DNA of 64,000 nt from Eubacteriales bacterium (GTDB lineage: Bacteria > Bacillota > Clostridia > Lachnospirales > Lachnospiraceae): NCBI GenBank assembly GCA_030536995.1, contig JAUNOY010000002.1, positions 1 through 64,000 on the forward strand. Direction: 5' to 3'. The notes beneath the pieces were generated by a model. That model saw only the letters and a list, made by a program, of their open reading frames with translations, was not told the DNA's origin and did no database searches. The position numbers were made by a program, and so were the translations under genes. This document shows positions 1 through 11,516 of this stretch, piece by piece; positions within the stretch are counted from its first letter, which is position 1, and each line of letters begins with the position of its first letter.

Positions 1-14
1 GGGGTGAAACGTCA

Positions 15-3000
15 ATGGAAAAAAACAGAATTCGTTCTGTAAAAACTGGAAAAAGTATGCGTATGAGCTACCAGAGGCAAAAAGAAGTCCTGGAAATGCC
101 GAATCTGATTGAAGTCCAGAAAGATTCCTACCAGTGGTTTCTCGACGAAGGTTTGAAGGAAGTCTTTGATGATATTTCTCCAATCGCAGATTACGGCGGA
201 AAGCTCAGCCTGGAATTCATCGACTTTACATTTGACGAAAAAGATGCGAAATATAATATCGAACAGTGTAAAGAACGTGACGTAACTTACGCCGCACCTT
301 TGAAGGTTCGAGTGCGACTGATTAACAAAGAAACGGAAGAAATCAACGAACACGAGATTTTCATGGGAGATTTACCTATCATGACGGCTACAGGCACATT
401 TGTTATTAATGGTGCCGAGCGTGTAATCGTCAGCCAGTTAGTGCGTTCCCCTGGAATCTATTACGCAATTGCACACGATAAACTTGGAAAGAGACTGTTC
501 TCCAGTACAGTAATCCCGAACAGAGGTGCATGGCTGGAATATGAGACAGACTCTAATGATGTTTTCTATGTAAGAGTGGACAGAACAAGAAAGGTTCCGA
601 TCACTGTTCTCATCCGTGCCCTTGGAGTGGGAAGCAATGCGGAAATCGTTGAATTATTCGGCGAAGAGCCTAAGATTCTGGCAAGCTTTTCCAAGGATAC
701 ATCAACAAACTACCAGGAAGGTCTTCTTGAACTCTACAAGAAAATCCGTCCGGGAGAGCCGTTGGCAGTAGAGAGCGCAGAGAGTCTTATTACTGCAATG
801 TTCTTTGATCCTAGAAGATACGACCTTGCCAAAGTAGGCCGTTACAAATTTAATAAGAAACTTCATTTTAATAAGAGAATCGTCGGCCATAAGCTGGCAG
901 AAGAGGTTGTAGATACAACCACCGGCGAAATCCTTGCAGAAGAAGGCGCAGTAGTTACAGTTGAGCTCGCAGAGACTCTTCAGAACAGCGCAGTTCCGTT
1001 TGTATGGATTCAGGGTGAAGAGGACCGCAAGATTAAAGTCCTTTCCAACTTAATGGTTGATATTCATCATTTCCTTCCTGAAATTGATGCGAAAGCTTTG
1101 GGTATTACAGAATTAGTATACTACCCTGTTCTCGAAAAAATTCTGGAAGAAAATGACACACAGGAAGATATTGAAGCTGCTATCCGCAGAGATATCCATG
1201 ACCTGATTCCGAAGCATATCACAAAAGAAGACATTTTTGCGTCTATCAACTACAATATGCATCTGGAATATAGCATTGGAAATGACGACGACATCGACCA
1301 TCTGGGCAACCGTCGTATCCGTGCAGTAGGCGAGCTGCTTCAGAACCAGTACCGTATCGGTCTTTCCAGACTGGAACGTGTGGTTCGTGAGAGAATGACA
1401 ACACAGGATTCTGAGAATATTTCTCCTCAGTCTCTGATTAATATTAAACCTGTAACTGCAGCAGTGAAAGAATTTTTCGGTTCTTCTCAGCTGTCACAGT
1501 TTATGGATCAGAACAACCCTCTGGGTGAGCTGACCCATAAGAGACGTCTTTCCGCCTTAGGTCCTGGCGGTCTGTCACGAGACAGAGCCGGATTCGAGGT
1601 TCGAGACGTTCACTATTCCCATTACGGAAGAATGTGTCCGATTGAGACACCTGAAGGTCCGAACATCGGTCTGATCAACTCTCTTGCATCTTATGCAAGA
1701 ATTAATCAGTACGGATTTATCGAAGCGCCTTACCGTAAAATCGACAGAACAGATCCTAAGAATCCGCGTGTCACAGACGAAGTAGTCTATATGACAGCAG
1801 ATGAAGAGGACAATTATCATGTAGCACAGGCGAATGAGCCTCTGGATGAAGAAGGACATTTCATTCATAAGAATGTATCCGGTCGTTATCTGGAAGAGAC
1901 TCAGGAGTACGAGCGTCACATGTTCGAGTACATGGACGTATCTCCTAAGATGGTATTCTCCGTTGCTACAGCCCTGATTCCGTTCCTGCAGAACGACGAC
2001 GCCAACCGTGCGCTGATGGGTTCCAACATGCAGCGTCAGGCAGTGCCGCTTCTCACAACGGAAGCTCCTGTAGTTGGTACAGGTATGGAAACAAAGACAG
2101 CCGTTGACTCCGGTGTCTGCGTACTGGCTAAAAAATCCGGTACAGTTCTCCGTTCCACATCTACAGACATCAGCATTAAGAACGATGACGGAACAAAAGA
2201 CGATTACCATCTTACCAAGTTCTTAAGAAGTAACCAGAGCAACTGCTACAACCAGAAACCAATCGTGTTCCAGGGCGAGCATGTAGAGGCAGGACAGGTT
2301 ATCGCTGACGGTCCTTCCACAGCGAATGGTGAGCTTGCGCTTGGTAAAAACCCGCTCATCGGATTTATGACCTGGGAAGGTTATAACTACGAGGATGCTG
2401 TACTTTTAAGTGAAAGACTTGTTATGGATGATGTTTATACATCCGTCCATATTGAAGAATATGAAGCAGAATCCCGTGACACCAAATTAGGACCGGAAGA
2501 GATCACACGCGACGTTCCGGGCGTAGGCGACGATGCGCTGAAAGATTTGGATGAACGCGGTATTATCCGTATCGGTGCAGAGGTTCGTGCAGGCGATATC
2601 CTTGTCGGTAAAGTAACTCCTAAGGGAGAGACAGAGCTGACAGCAGAAGAACGTCTCCTTCGTGCGATCTTCGGTGAGAAGGCGCGTGAAGTACGTGATA
2701 CTTCCCTGAAAGTACCTCATGGTGAATACGGTATTGTTGTAGATGCCAAGGTATTTACAAGAGAGAACGGCGACGAGCTGTCCCCTGGCGTAAACCAGTC
2801 TGTACGTATCTACATTGCACAGAAGAGAAAGATTTCCGTTGGTGATAAAATGGCCGGTCGTCACGGTAACAAGGGTGTCGTTTCCCGTGTACTTCCTGTT
2901 GAAGATATGCCATTCCTTCCAAACGGCCGTCCGCTTGACATCGTGCTGAACCCTCTGGGCGTACCTTCACGTATGAATATCGGACAGGTGCTGGAAATCC

Positions 3001-3863
3001 ACTTAAGTCTTGCTGCCAAAGCTCTTGGCTTCAATGTGGCAACTCCTGTATTCGCAGGGGCAAACGAGACGGATATCCAGGATACTCTGGAACTTGCCAA
3101 CGACTATGTTAATACAGAAGATTTCGAAGAGTTCCGTGCGAAATATGAAGATGTTTTAGCGCCGGAAGTTATGCAGTATCTGGATGAGAACAAAGCACAC
3201 AGAGCTCTGTGGAAAGGTGTTCCGATTTCCAGAGACGGTAAGGTGCGTCTCCGTGACGGACGTACAGGCGAGTATTTCGACAGCCCTGTAACCATCGGAC
3301 ACATGCACTACCTGAAACTGCATCATCTGGTAGATGATAAGATCCATGCACGTTCCACAGGTCCATACTCCCTCGTAACACAGCAGCCTCTGGGTGGTAA
3401 AGCTCAGTTCGGTGGACAGCGTTTCGGTGAGATGGAGGTTTGGGCGCTTGAGGCATACGGCGCATCCTATACACTTCAGGAAATCCTGACAGTGAAATCC
3501 GATGATGTAATCGGACGAGTTAAGACCTATGAAGCTATCATCAAGGGTGATAATATTCCTGAGCCGGGTATTCCGGAATCCTTCAAGGTACTCTTAAAAG
3601 AGCTCCAGTCTCTTGGTCTGGATGTAAAAGTTTTAAGAGAAGACCAGACAGAGGTAGAGATTATGGAAACCGTAGATTACGGCGATACAGACCTGCGTTC
3701 TGTTATTGAAGGTGAATCCAGAAGACAGTCCGACAGCGAATCCTTCAGCAAACACGGCTATACACAGCAGGAGTTTGAGGGAGAAGAGCTTGTTGACGTA
3801 GAAGAGGAAGAAGACGAAGACGATTTTTTAGAGTTTGATGAAACTCTTGATGACGAAGAGTAG
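15..3863 (+). CDS. rpoB: DNA-directed RNA polymerase subunit beta
   Basis: Beta subunit of core RNA polymerase, forming half of the active-site cleft. The 1282-residue protein has the expected length for Firmicutes. The rifampicin-region block sits near residues 486-525 ([11 protein letters not shown], then [13 protein letters not shown]). The residues usually altered in resistant mutants look wild type there, so target-based rifampicin resistance is not predicted. The invariant [10 protein letters not shown] and [12 protein letters not shown] motifs are present. The C-terminus ends in a strongly acidic tail of about 35 residues rich in Glu and Asp. The ATG at 15 lies close behind a partial GGGGTGA ribosome site at the window edge. 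rpoC follows after 17 nt in the same operon. Confidence 0.99.
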   Translation: MEKNRIRSVKTGKSMRMSYQRQKEVLEMPNLIEVQKDSYQWFLDEGLKEVFDDISPIADYGGKLSLEFIDFTFDEKDAKYNIEQCKERDVTYAAPLKVRVRLINKETEEINEHEIFMGDLPIMTATGTFVINGAERVIVSQLVRSPGIYYAIAHDKLGKRLFSSTVIPNRGAWLEYETDSNDVFYVRVDRTRKVPITVLIRALGVGSNAEIVELFGEEPKILASFSKDTSTNYQEGLLELYKKIRPGEPLAVESAESLITAMFFDPRRYDLAKVGRYKFNKKLHFNKRIVGHKLAEEVVDTTTGEILAEEGAVVTVELAETLQNSAVPFVWIQGEEDRKIKVLSNLMVDIHHFLPEIDAKALGITELVYYPVLEKILEENDTQEDIEAAIRRDIHDLIPKHITKEDIFASINYNMHLEYSIGNDDDIDHLGNRRIRAVGELLQNQYRIGLSRLERVVRERMTTQDSENISPQSLINIKPVTAAVKEFFGSSQLSQFMDQNNPLGELTHKRRLSALGPGGLSRDRAGFEVRDVHYSHYGRMCPIETPEGPNIGLINSLASYARINQYGFIEAPYRKIDRTDPKNPRVTDEVVYMTADEEDNYHVAQANEPLDEEGHFIHKNVSGRYLEETQEYERHMFEYMDVSPKMVFSVATALIPFLQNDDANRALMGSNMQRQAVPLLTTEAPVVGTGMETKTAVDSGVCVLAKKSGTVLRSTSTDISIKNDDGTKDDYHLTKFLRSNQSNCYNQKPIVFQGEHVEAGQVIADGPSTANGELALGKNPLIGFMTWEGYNYEDAVLLSERLVMDDVYTSVHIEEYEAESRDTKLGPEEITRDVPGVGDDALKDLDERGIIRIGAEVRAGDILVGKVTPKGETELTAEERLLRAIFGEKAREVRDTSLKVPHGEYGIVVDAKVFTRENGDELSPGVNQSVRIYIAQKRKISVGDKMAGRHGNKGVVSRVLPVEDMPFLPNGRPLDIVLNPLGVPSRMNIGQVLEIHLSLAAKALGFNVATPVFAGANETDIQDTLELANDYVNTEDFEEFRAKYEDVLAPEVMQYLDENKAHRALWKGVPISRDGKVRLRDGRTGEYFDSPVTIGHMHYLKLHHLVDDKIHARSTGPYSLVTQQPLGGKAQFGGQRFGEMEVWALEAYGASYTLQEILTVKSDDVIGRVKTYEAIIKGDNIPEPGIPESFKVLLKELQSLGLDVKVLREDQTEVEIMETVDYGDTDLRSVIEGESRRQSDSESFSKHGYTQQEFEGEELVDVEEEEDEDDFLEFDETLDDEE

Positions 3864-3880
3864 AAAGGGGAAAAGAATAC

Positions 3881-6800
3881 ATGGCAGAAACAGCAAACAC
3901 CAATGAAACATATCAGCCAATGACTTTCGATGCCATCAAGATTGGACTGGCGTCCCCTGAGAAAATCAGAGAGTGGTCAAGAGGCGAGGTGTTAAAACCT
4001 GAGACCATTAACTACCGTACCTTGAAACCGGAGAAAGACGGACTTTTCTGTGAAAGAATCTTCGGACCGAGCAAGGACTGGGAGTGCCACTGTGGAAAGT
4101 ACAAAAAAATTCGTTATAAAGGTGTTGTCTGTGACCGATGCGGCGTAGAAGTTACGAAAGCATCTGTTCGTAGAGAGCGTATGGGACATATTGAGCTGGC
4201 TGCTCCTGTCTCCCATATCTGGTATTTTAAAGGAATTCCGTCCCGCATGGGTCTGATCCTTGATATTTCTCCGAGAACACTGGAGAAAGTTCTTTACTTT
4301 GCAAATTATATCGTGCTGGACCCGGCTGATTCCGGGCTCCAGTATAAACAGGTACTCACTGAGAGAGAATATCAGGAAGCCCGCGAAAGCTATGGAAACA
4401 ATTTCCGTGTAGGAATGGGCGCAGAGTCTATCAAGGAGCTTCTGGAAGCAATCGACCTTGAGAAAGATTCTGTAGAGCTGAAAGCGGAGCTGAAAGATGC
4501 GACAGGTCAGAAACGTGCGAGAATTATCAAACGTCTGGAAGTTGTAGAGTCTTTCCGTGAGTCAGGAAACCGTCCTGAGTGGATGATTATGACTGTAGTT
4601 CCTGTAATCCCACCGGATTTACGTCCGATGGTTCAGCTGGACGGCGGTCGTTTCGCCACATCTGACCTGAATGACTTATACAGAAGAATTATCAACCGTA
4701 ACAACCGTCTGAAAAGACTTTTGGAATTAGGTGCACCGGATATCATTGTCCGCAATGAGAAACGTATGCTTCAGGAAGCTGTAGACGCCCTGATTGACAA
4801 CGGTCGCCGTGGTCGTCCTGTAACAGGCCCTGGAAACAGAGCGCTGAAATCCCTTTCCGATATGCTGAAAGGTAAATCCGGACGTTTCCGTCAGAACCTT
4901 CTTGGTAAACGAGTTGACTATTCCGGACGTTCCGTTATCGTCGTAGGACCGGAGCTGAAGATTTACCAGTGTGGTCTTCCGAAAGAAATGGCAATCGAGC
5001 TGTTCAAACCTTTCGTTATGAAAGAACTTGTTGCCAACGGAACTTCACACAATATTAAAAATGCGAAAAAAATGGTTGAGAAGCTGGAGCCGGAAGTATG
5101 GGACGTTCTGGAAGACGTTATCAAAGAACATCCGGTTATGCTGAACCGTGCACCTACACTGCACCGTCTTGGTATCCAGGCGTTCGAACCAATTCTTGTA
5201 GAAGGTAAGGCAATCAAGCTGCATCCTCTTGTATGTACTGCGTTTAACGCGGACTTCGACGGTGACCAGATGGCTGTTCATCTTCCGCTTTCCGTGGAAG
5301 CTCAGGCAGAGTGCCGTTTCCTTCTGTTATCACCGAACAACCTGCTGAAACCTTCCGATGGTGGTCCTGTAGCCGTTCCGTCACAGGATATGGTCCTTGG
5401 TATTTACTACCTGACACAGGAAAGACCTGGAAGCAAGGGTGAGGGCAAGTTCTTCAAGAGTGTAAACGAAGCGATTCTTGCATACGAGAACAAGGCGATT
5501 ACACTTCAGACAATTATTAAAGTTCGCTGCCAGAAGACAATGCCGGATGGCGAAGTGCTTCAGCAGACAGTAGAATCTACACTTGGCCGTTTCCTGTTCA
5601 ACGAAATCCTTCCTCAGGATTTAGGTTTCGTAGACAGAAGCATTCCTGGAAATGAGCTTCTTCTTGAAGTTAACTTCCTTGTAGGTAAGAAACAGTTAAA
5701 ACAGATTCTTGAAAAAGTTATCAATACTCACGGCGCAACTAAGACTGCCGAGGTTCTTGATGCAATCAAGGCAACAGGTTACAAATATTCCACACGCGCA
5801 GCTATGACAGTAGCCATCGCGGATATGACAGTGCCGCCTCAGAAACCTGAGATGATCAAACAGGCACAGGATACTGTAGACCTTATCACCAAGAACTACA
5901 AACGTGGTCTTATCACAGAGGAAGAGCGTTACAAAGAGGTTGTAGATACATGGAAGAAGACTGACGATGAGCTTACCAAGGCTCTGCTTGGCGGTCTTGA
6001 CAAGTATAACAACATCTTCATGATGGCTGACTCCGGTGCCCGTGGTTCCGATAAACAGATTAAACAGCTTGCTGGTATGCGAGGACTTATGGCGGATACA
6101 ACCGGTCATACAATCGAGCTGCCTATCAAGTCTAACTTCCGTGAAGGTCTTGACGTACTGGAATACTTCATGTCCGCTCATGGAGCGCGTAAAGGTATGT
6201 CCGATACAGCTCTTCGAACAGCCGACTCCGGTTACCTGACAAGACGTCTTGTAGACGTTTCTCAGGATCTTATCGTACGTGAGCTTGACTGCTGCGAGGG
6301 AAGAGATGAAATTTCCGGTATGTATGTCAAAGGCTTCGTAGACGGCAAGGAAGAGATTGAAAGCCTTCAGGAACGTCTTACAGGAAGATTCTCCTGCGAG
6401 ACAATTAAGAATAAAGACGGTGAAGTGATTGTAAAAGCAAATCACATGATCACACCGAAACGTGCTGCCCGCATTATGAAAGAGGGCGTAAACAACAAGG
6501 ATGGCGGACCGATCGAAGAGGTTAAAATCCGCACAATCCTTACCTGTAAATGTAAAGTCGGTATCTGTGCGAAGTGCTACGGCGCAAACATGGCTACAGG
6601 CGAAGCAGTTCAGGTTGGTGAATCTGTTGGTATTATTGCAGCTCAGTCTATCGGTGAGCCTGGTACACAGCTTACCATGCGTACTTTCCACAGCGGTGGT
6701 GTTGCCGGTGGAGATATCACACAGGGTCTTCCTCGTGTCGAGGAGCTTTTCGAGGCAAGAAAGCCGAAAGGTCTTGCTATCATCACTGAGATTAAAGGTA

Positions 6801-7600
6801 CTGCAGTTATCAATGACACCAAGAAGAAACGTGAAGTTATCGTGACAGATCCTGAGACAGGAGATTCCAAGACTTACCTGATTCCATACGGTTCCCGTAT
6901 CAAGATTACAGACGGTCAGGTTCTCGAGGCTGGTGACGAGCTTACAGAAGGTAGTGTAAATCCGCATGATATCCTGAGAATCAAGGGTGTTCGTGCAGTT
7001 CAGGATTACATGATCCGTGAAGTACAGCGTGTATACCGTCTCCAGGGTGTAGAAATCAACGATAAGCATATCGAAGTTATCGTTCGTCAGATGCTGAAGA
7101 AAATCCGCATCGAAGACAACGGAGATACAGAATTCCTTCCAGGAACACTGGTTGACGTTCTCGACTATGAGGATGCAAACGAGCTGATGGAAAAGGAAGG
7201 CAAAGAGCCGGCAGAAGGCAAGCAGGTTATGCTTGGTATTACCAAGGCTTCTCTTGCAACAAATTCCTTCCTGTCCGCCGCATCTTTCCAGGAGACAACC
7301 AAGGTTCTTACAGAAGCAGCTATTAAGGGTAAGGTTGACCCGCTGATCGGTCTGAAAGAGAACGTAATCATCGGTAAACTGATTCCTGCAGGTACAGGTA
7401 TGAAGCGTTACAGCGAAGTTCAGCTTGACACAGTTATGCCGGAACCGAAACAGGAGACTGCTGAAGAAGCTCCTGAAACAAAAGAGAAAATCTCTGATGA
7501 GATAGAGGATGAGGAAGAAATTCCTGTACTCGAAGAGGAGTTTTCTGAGGAAGAGGATTTTGAAATCGAAGAGATGGAAGAATCTGACAACGAAGAATAA
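3881..7600 (+). CDS. rpoC: DNA-directed RNA polymerase subunit beta'
   Basis: Beta-prime subunit of RNA polymerase, carrying the catalytic magnesium site. The N-terminal zinc-binding motif ([20 protein letters not shown]) lies near residues 68-90 and the metal-chelating [12 protein letters not shown] near 457-468. A second Cys cluster ([13 protein letters not shown]) and the trigger-loop region follow further on. The 1239-residue length fits the family. As in RpoB, the last 50 residues form an acidic Glu-rich tail, which makes the pair look matched. The start at 3881 is preceded by AAAGGGG. The gene ends 22 nt before a strong terminator, so it closes the rpoBC operon. Confidence 0.99.
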   Translation: MAETANTNETYQPMTFDAIKIGLASPEKIREWSRGEVLKPETINYRTLKPEKDGLFCERIFGPSKDWECHCGKYKKIRYKGVVCDRCGVEVTKASVRRERMGHIELAAPVSHIWYFKGIPSRMGLILDISPRTLEKVLYFANYIVLDPADSGLQYKQVLTEREYQEARESYGNNFRVGMGAESIKELLEAIDLEKDSVELKAELKDATGQKRARIIKRLEVVESFRESGNRPEWMIMTVVPVIPPDLRPMVQLDGGRFATSDLNDLYRRIINRNNRLKRLLELGAPDIIVRNEKRMLQEAVDALIDNGRRGRPVTGPGNRALKSLSDMLKGKSGRFRQNLLGKRVDYSGRSVIVVGPELKIYQCGLPKEMAIELFKPFVMKELVANGTSHNIKNAKKMVEKLEPEVWDVLEDVIKEHPVMLNRAPTLHRLGIQAFEPILVEGKAIKLHPLVCTAFNADFDGDQMAVHLPLSVEAQAECRFLLLSPNNLLKPSDGGPVAVPSQDMVLGIYYLTQERPGSKGEGKFFKSVNEAILAYENKAITLQTIIKVRCQKTMPDGEVLQQTVESTLGRFLFNEILPQDLGFVDRSIPGNELLLEVNFLVGKKQLKQILEKVINTHGATKTAEVLDAIKATGYKYSTRAAMTVAIADMTVPPQKPEMIKQAQDTVDLITKNYKRGLITEEERYKEVVDTWKKTDDELTKALLGGLDKYNNIFMMADSGARGSDKQIKQLAGMRGLMADTTGHTIELPIKSNFREGLDVLEYFMSAHGARKGMSDTALRTADSGYLTRRLVDVSQDLIVRELDCCEGRDEISGMYVKGFVDGKEEIESLQERLTGRFSCETIKNKDGEVIVKANHMITPKRAARIMKEGVNNKDGGPIEEVKIRTILTCKCKVGICAKCYGANMATGEAVQVGESVGIIAAQSIGEPGTQLTMRTFHSGGVAGGDITQGLPRVEELFEARKPKGLAIITEIKGTAVINDTKKKREVIVTDPETGDSKTYLIPYGSRIKITDGQVLEAGDELTEGSVNPHDILRIKGVRAVQDYMIREVQRVYRLQGVEINDKHIEVIVRQMLKKIRIEDNGDTEFLPGTLVDVLDYEDANELMEKEGKEPAEGKQVMLGITKASLATNSFLSAASFQETTKVLTEAAIKGKVDPLIGLKENVIIGKLIPAGTGMKRYSEVQLDTVMPEPKQETAEEAPETKEKISDEIEDEEEIPVLEEEFSEEEDFEIEEMEESDNEE

Positions 7601-7622
7601 ATGAAATACACGTAAGAATAGG

Positions 7623-7653
7623 AGAGCGTTCCCCAAGGGACGCTCTTCTTTTT
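7623..7653 (+). terminator. Rho-independent terminator after rpoC
   Basis: The arms AGAGCGTTCCC and GGGACGCTCT pair around a CAA loop with one bulged T, followed by TTCTTTTTGTTTT. It directly follows rpoC and separates rpoBC from the kinase cassette. Confidence 0.9.
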
Positions 7654-7701
7654 GTTTTACTGGACAAATTTTGGGAAAATATTGTAAAATACAGATTATA
7701 G

Positions 7702-7730
7702 TTTCATTTATGATAAAATCCGACTATAAT
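7702..7730 (+). promoter_or_regulatory. Candidate promoter of the kinase-phosphatase cassette
   Basis: A perfect TATAAT at 7725-7730 lies 17 nt behind a weak -35 TTTCAT (7702-7707). A 7-bp inverted repeat (ATTATAG 7695-7701, CTATAAT 7724-7730) overlaps it. The weak -35 leaves room for activator control; this is inferred from sequence only. Confidence 0.45.
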
Positions 7731-7778
7731 AAAGTGGGTATATAACTACTTTATAAAAAATAAGGAAGGAGGTGCAGT

Positions 7779-9440
7779 ATGGACAGGGAACATCCGGTTT
7801 CGCCGTGGGCGGAATGGAAGATTGTAGAAAAAATTGGAGAAGGCTCTTTCGGAAAGGTATATAAAGCGCAGCGCAGTGAGCGGGGAAAGTTTTTTTATTC
7901 GGCGATTAAGGTCATCAATATTCCGGGAAGTCAGAGTGAGCTAAACAGTGTTCGTTCTGAGGCCGGGGATGATCAGTCTGTAAGAGAGTATTTCCGTAAT
8001 CTGGTGGAGGAATGTATTCAGGAAATCAGTACTATGGAGTATTTTCGCGGAAATTCCCATATTGTATCGGTAGAAGACTTTAAGGTAATGGAATATCTGG
8101 ATGATATTGGCTGGGAAATTTCCATACGAATGGAGTACCTCACAAGTTTCATGGACTACTGTGCCGAGAAGCTGCTTACCGAGAAGGATGTTATCAAGCT
8201 GGGGCTTGATTTGAGCAAAGCGCTTGGATATTGCCGTAAGTTAAATATTATCCATCGGGATATTAAACCTGAGAATATTTTTGTTTCAAGATTCGGGGAT
8301 TTTAAGCTTGGAGATTTCGGAATTGCCCGTGAACTGGAACGGACAATGAGCAGTTTTTCTAAAAAAGGTACGTACTCATATATGGCGCCTGAGATGTATA
8401 AAGGCGAGAAATATGACAGCAGAGTCGACATTTATTCCCTTGGAATTGTACTTTATAAGCTGATGAACAGAAACAGACTGCCGTTCTTAAATCTGGAGAA
8501 ACAGTTTATCACATACAGGGATAAAGAAAATGCTCTTGCCAGACGAATGTCAGGTGAACCATTGAAAAAACCGGCGGATGCAGGGGAAATGTTTTCCGGA
8601 ATTATTTTGAAAGCCTGTGCATACAGACCGGAAGACAGATATCAGACTCCGGAAGAATTTTACAATGATCTGGACGATCTTCAGCATGGACGATATAAAG
8701 TAGTAACAGAGAATGACTTCGGAAGTCCGGCTGCTGCAGAAAAATTGCAGCAAAGTCGAAAAACGCAAAATCTTGTTCAGGAACAGAAGAAGATTGAACA
8801 AAGGAAGCCTGAACAGCAGAAGGCGACGCAGAAACGGAGACAGAAACACAGACGGCGGATTTTGGGATGGCTTGTTCCGGTTCTTCTTACAGCCTGTGCA
8901 GCAGTAATTGTTTTCTCTATTTACATGAAGATGTCAGGAAGGAATGAATCAGATATCCAACAGGATACGACAGGTCTTATGGATATTCTTGAGGATGAGA
9001 AGTACGAAACCAATGACTCGTCAAAGGATTTCATGTCCCAGATTGAAACGATTAAGGAACGGGCGACAAGTATTGTAGATACTTTGGAAGCGAATGGATA
9101 CGACTGGACAGGAGTGGAGGGGGACAAGATCAGTTACTATAACCACGACACCAGAGAGTATATGAAAGTGCTTGTTTATCCTTCCAGTTCCGAGGATAAG
9201 GTCTATGAGGAATATTATTACTGGAAAGAAAAGCTGTTTTTTGCTTATATATGGTACGATACGAAAGCAGAACTCTACTACTATGACGATGACGGAAATC
9301 TGATCAGGTGGATTGATGAAGATGAAATTTGTCATGACAATGAAAAGGATAATCCGGAATATATGGAGAGAGGCGCGAAATATCTGAAGAGAGCGGAAGC
9401 AGAAATGAATCTTTTGAAAGGCGCAGAAGAATTAAAATGA
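7779..9440 (+). CDS. Membrane-anchored Ser/Thr protein kinase (Hanks type)
   Basis: Eukaryote-like protein kinase. The glycine loop GEGSFGKV is near residue 20, the ATP-binding Lys in YSAIKV near 43, the catalytic loop HRDIKPEN near 158 and DFGIARE near 178, so it should be active. A basic Gln/Lys/Arg-rich linker (about 320-360) leads to one membrane segment near 363-385 and an extracellular tail of about 170 residues. That tail has no PASTA repeats, unlike PrkC/StkP, so it probably does not sense peptidoglycan the same way. The ATG follows GGAAGGAGGTG. A PP2C phosphatase starts 15 nt downstream, giving a likely kinase/phosphatase pair. Confidence 0.9.
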   Translation: MDREHPVSPWAEWKIVEKIGEGSFGKVYKAQRSERGKFFYSAIKVINIPGSQSELNSVRSEAGDDQSVREYFRNLVEECIQEISTMEYFRGNSHIVSVEDFKVMEYLDDIGWEISIRMEYLTSFMDYCAEKLLTEKDVIKLGLDLSKALGYCRKLNIIHRDIKPENIFVSRFGDFKLGDFGIARELERTMSSFSKKGTYSYMAPEMYKGEKYDSRVDIYSLGIVLYKLMNRNRLPFLNLEKQFITYRDKENALARRMSGEPLKKPADAGEMFSGIILKACAYRPEDRYQTPEEFYNDLDDLQHGRYKVVTENDFGSPAAAEKLQQSRKTQNLVQEQKKIEQRKPEQQKATQKRRQKHRRRILGWLVPVLLTACAAVIVFSIYMKMSGRNESDIQQDTTGLMDILEDEKYETNDSSKDFMSQIETIKERATSIVDTLEANGYDWTGVEGDKISYYNHDTREYMKVLVYPSSSEDKVYEEYYYWKEKLFFAYIWYDTKAELYYYDDDGNLIRWIDEDEICHDNEKDNPEYMERGAKYLKRAEAEMNLLKGAEELK

Positions 9441-9455
9441 TGGGAAGTGTGAAAA

Positions 9456-10286
9456 ATGTGCTACCAGATTAAATATGCATATACAAGCCATATTGGAAAA
9501 ATACGTGGAAATAACGAAGATAATTTCTGGTGCTGCGGAAACACACTTCCGGCAGACAACCGGGGAAGTGAAGGAATTCATGCAGGAGTTATTTCCAGAG
9601 CGAAAATCCCGGCTCTTGCAGTCTTTGACGGGATGGGGGGAGAAAGCTGCGGTGAAATGGCAGCCTTTCTGGCTTCTGAAGAATTTGGCAATTATTATGA
9701 AACAAATAAAAAGACTTTAAGAAAAAATCCCAATGAGTTTGTAGAGGGATTATGCAGAAGTATGAACCAGGCAGTCTGTCGATATGGGGATGAAAATCGA
9801 ATCAGCTCCATGGGGACTACAGTCGCCATGCTTCTGTTTGGAGCAGAAAATATTTATGCATGTAATCTTGGAGACAGTCGTGTTTATACAGTAGATGAAG
9901 ACGGCTTTTTCCAGATTTCCACAGATCATGTGATTGGGAAATTCGCATTTGGAAAGGCTCCTCTGACTCAGTATCTGGGAATACCTGAAGAGCAGCAGTT
10001 TCCGGATCCGACTGTGTCAGAAATCAAATACAAAACGGGCAGACGATTTCTGCTCTGTTCGGACGGGATGACAGATATGCTGTCAGACGGTGAAATTGCG
10101 GATATTCTTACAAGAGAAATTCCGCTGGAAAGTACAGTGGAAGTTTTGCTTGAACGTGTTCTGGCGAAGGGGGCAAGAGACAATGTGACGATTGTCCTGT
10201 GCGAAGTGCAGCAGCCGGTGCCAGGAGAGAGACTAAAAAAATGGTTGGGCGGTTTAAGGAAAGAGATTGTAGGTGAGGTAGTATGA
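9456..10286 (+). CDS. PP2C-family protein phosphatase
   Basis: Metal-dependent Ser/Thr protein phosphatase, soluble, 276 residues. Visible PP2C motifs are DGMGGES (about residue 58), GTTVAML (about 120), CNLGDSRVY (about 137), LCSDGMTDML (about 201) and ARDNVTIV (about 240), which supply the metal-binding aspartates. It lies between the kinase gene and an unknown gene whose ATG overlaps this stop codon as ATGA. It most likely reverses phosphorylation by the adjacent kinase, as in the PrkC/PrpC pair; that partnership is inferred from context. Confidence 0.9.
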   Translation: MCYQIKYAYTSHIGKIRGNNEDNFWCCGNTLPADNRGSEGIHAGVISRAKIPALAVFDGMGGESCGEMAAFLASEEFGNYYETNKKTLRKNPNEFVEGLCRSMNQAVCRYGDENRISSMGTTVAMLLFGAENIYACNLGDSRVYTVDEDGFFQISTDHVIGKFAFGKAPLTQYLGIPEEQQFPDPTVSEIKYKTGRRFLLCSDGMTDMLSDGEIADILTREIPLESTVEVLLERVLAKGARDNVTIVLCEVQQPVPGERLKKWLGGLRKEIVGEVV

Positions 10287-11503
10287 AAAACCGCATGCAG
10301 GATTTGGATTTTGAACAGACAGTAGCTTTTGACAGGATTCAGGATTTTGAATTTACCAGAAAGGCAGCCCAGAGATTTCGTCAGGTAGTGAGTCTGGACA
10401 GCTTCGAAGATGAAGATGCAGATGTGATATTCAATTATCTGTATAAAGAGATGAAGCTGGTTTCTTTTGGGGATCATCTGAAACGGTACATATATGAAAG
10501 AGCAGAACTGGATGAGCCTTTTTCAGAAGTGCCGCAGGAGGTTTACAGGGAGATTGTACTGGAATCTTTTAAGGAAACTTTTACGCCCAAATCAATGAAT
10601 CCAACATCAACAAAACTTACGGCTCTTGTGAATAACTGGCTGACACAGGTTTCTGTGAAAAGAGATACCCTGTTTATTCTGGGATTCGGGCTGCGTATGA
10701 CAGCAGATGATGTCTCGGACTTTCTGACAAGAGTTCTGAAGGAGCAGGATTTCGATTTTCACAATCCTATGGAGGTCATTTACTGGTATTGTTATTGTCA
10801 TCAGTTCGGATATCGTAAGGCGGAAGAACTGAAGGAGGCATATGAACGTCTGGAACCGGATAATACGAAAACAGAGGGGATTATTTATGCAAATAATCTT
10901 TGTCTGGATACAGAGGAAAGTCTTATGGAATATCTTTCCTATTTAAAGGCGAAAATGGGCGACCCGATGTCAGAGAAAAGTCAGGCGTTTCAGGAGTTTT
11001 CCAGACTTCTGTACAGGGCAAAGGAAATCATTGCCGCTATGTATCAGAAGGATGAGGAGGAGAAACACGGGGACAAAGTGTGGACAGCGGAGAAAATCAC
11101 GCCGTCCGATGTGGAAAAAGTTATCTGCAGCGGCATTCCTATCAATAAGATGGGAAATCTGAAAAAAATGTCTGCCTCCATTCTGGCGAAGCATTTCAGC
11201 CAGAAGAGGTTCAGCAGACAGAGAATTACTAATATTCTGTATCACAGGCTCCCTGTGGAGAGATTTGACCTGATCACACTGGAGTTTTTCATTGTATCAC
11301 AGGAGATGCAGGAGGACGATCCGTATAACAGATACCGTCATTTTCTGGAAGAAATTCAGGAAATTCTGCTCAGATGCGGGATGAGTGAAATTTATATAGT
11401 GAATCCATACGAATGTTTTTTACTGATGTGCCTGTTGACAGACTGCCCTCTGGCAGTATTTTCGGAAATATGGGAAATGTCTTATGAAGAAGGGGAAGCG
11501 TAA
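10283..11503 (+). CDS. Uncharacterised protein of the kinase-phosphatase cassette
   Basis: A 406-residue soluble, mainly helical protein that I do not recognise. It shows no signal peptide, membrane segment or known catalytic motif. The N-terminus (MQDLDFEQTVAFDRIQDFEF) carries a QTVAF sequence. Small Thr-containing motifs of this kind can be kinase substrates in related systems, which is speculation here. The start codon overlaps the phosphatase stop (ATGA), so translation is probably coupled. The position suggests a substrate, effector or scaffold of the kinase/phosphatase pair. A hairpin covering its stop codon ends the operon. Confidence 0.75.
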   Translation: MKNRMQDLDFEQTVAFDRIQDFEFTRKAAQRFRQVVSLDSFEDEDADVIFNYLYKEMKLVSFGDHLKRYIYERAELDEPFSEVPQEVYREIVLESFKETFTPKSMNPTSTKLTALVNNWLTQVSVKRDTLFILGFGLRMTADDVSDFLTRVLKEQDFDFHNPMEVIYWYCYCHQFGYRKAEELKEAYERLEPDNTKTEGIIYANNLCLDTEESLMEYLSYLKAKMGDPMSEKSQAFQEFSRLLYRAKEIIAAMYQKDEEEKHGDKVWTAEKITPSDVEKVICSGIPINKMGNLKKMSASILAKHFSQKRFSRQRITNILYHRLPVERFDLITLEFFIVSQEMQEDDPYNRYRHFLEEIQEILLRCGMSEIYIVNPYECFLLMCLLTDCPLAVFSEIWEMSYEEGEA

Positions 11504-11511
11504 GCTTCCCC
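11492..11511. terminator. Hairpin between convergent genes
   Basis: GGGGAAGC and GCTTCCCC pair around a GTAA loop that includes the TAA stop of the upstream gene. The T-tract is short (CTTTGTT on plus), so termination may be partial. The two convergent genes are only 13 nt apart. Confidence 0.6.
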
Positions 11512-11516
11512 CTTTG

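Noticed and set aside
5696..7636. A 646-codon open frame antisense to rpoC
   Set aside because: It lies wholly opposite a highly conserved gene, has no ribosome site, and its open state follows from codon bias of rpoC. Its Cys/Phe/Leu-rich translation is typical of such antisense frames.
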